A stretch of DNA of 5,535 nucleotides from Actinomycetes bacterium (GTDB taxonomy: Bacteria > Actinomycetota > Thermoleophilia > Solirubrobacterales > Solirubrobacteraceae), in NCBI GenBank assembly GCA_023405705.1, contig JAEXXR010000476.1, positions 1 to 5,535 of the forward strand, read 5' to 3'. Under the pieces are notes generated by a model. The model was not told the DNA's origin and made no database searches. It worked only from the letters and a program-made list of their open reading frames with translations. The number at the start of each line of letters is the position of its first letter. The stretch's first letter is position 1. Below are positions 5,456-5,535 of this stretch, in pieces. The position numbers and the translations under genes were made by a program.

Positions 5456-5535
5456 GCGCCGCGGACGGACCGCTCGGCGTGCTGCGGTACGGCGAGGGCG
5501 CGTCCGGCGGTGCGGCGCCCGGTGCTGCGTTGCCT
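5452..5535 (+). CDS. N-terminal fragment of the next gene in the formate dehydrogenase operon, cut by the window end
   Basis: GTG at 5452 overlaps the TGA of the formate dehydrogenase gene (GTGA), and the frame stays open to the end of the window, giving 28 codons. The peptide begins MSAADGPLGVLRYGEGA and continues Gly/Ala-rich. Its codons mostly end in G or C, as in the genes before it. No cysteine cluster, membrane segment or family motif appears yet. By analogy with other formate dehydrogenase operons, a 4Fe-4S electron-transfer subunit or an accessory protein is the most likely product, but that rests on position only. A second in-frame GTG at 5479 could also be the start. GGGG at 5440-5443 is the only Shine-Dalgarno-like run at workable spacing. 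Confidence 0.5.
   Translation, partial: MSAADGPLGVLRYGEGASGGAAPGAALP

Overview
The window is very GC-rich, with G or C at almost every third codon position. It carries three complete genes and the start of a fourth, all on the + strand. A deazaflavin (F420)-type luciferase-like oxidoreductase, together with a formate dehydrogenase whose N-terminus lacks a Tat signal, points to a high-GC actinobacterium. A deep-branching soil lineage (Thermoleophilia/Conexibacter-like) is my guess only. An odd trait shared by all three genes is frequent AGA arginine codons, although other A-ending codons are scarce.

Layout. Positions 1-48 are a C-rich non-coding stretch. A promoter-like element with an 18-bp perfect palindrome between its -35 and -10 boxes leads directly into a nitrilase-superfamily amidohydrolase (109-1050, N-carbamoylputrescine amidase-like), apparently as a leaderless transcript. 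A 37-bp gap follows. It contains an 11-bp perfect hairpin whose 3' arm ends on the start codon of an F420-dependent LLM-class oxidoreductase (1088-2053). The next 168 bp have no recognised gene. They do contain a possible 43-codon reading frame with a good Shine-Dalgarno, whose stop overlaps (ATGA) the start of a large molybdopterin formate dehydrogenase alpha subunit (2222-5455, 1077 aa, Cys in place of selenocysteine). A fourth reading frame starts in a GTGA overlap at 5452 and runs off the window; by position it is probably another formate dehydrogenase subunit or accessory gene.

How they work together. The formate dehydrogenase and the gene after it look like one operon: formate oxidation, with electrons passed to an iron-sulfur partner that would be encoded downstream. 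The nitrilase and the F420 enzyme are closely spaced and may be co-transcribed, but nothing in the sequence ties their chemistry to formate. None of the three main genes has a convincing Shine-Dalgarno. Each has a different start-region structure instead (leaderless promoter, start-codon hairpin, upstream reading frame with stop/start overlap), and this is the most interesting theme of the window. I saw no clearly undescribed system, mobile element, RNA gene or CRISPR array.
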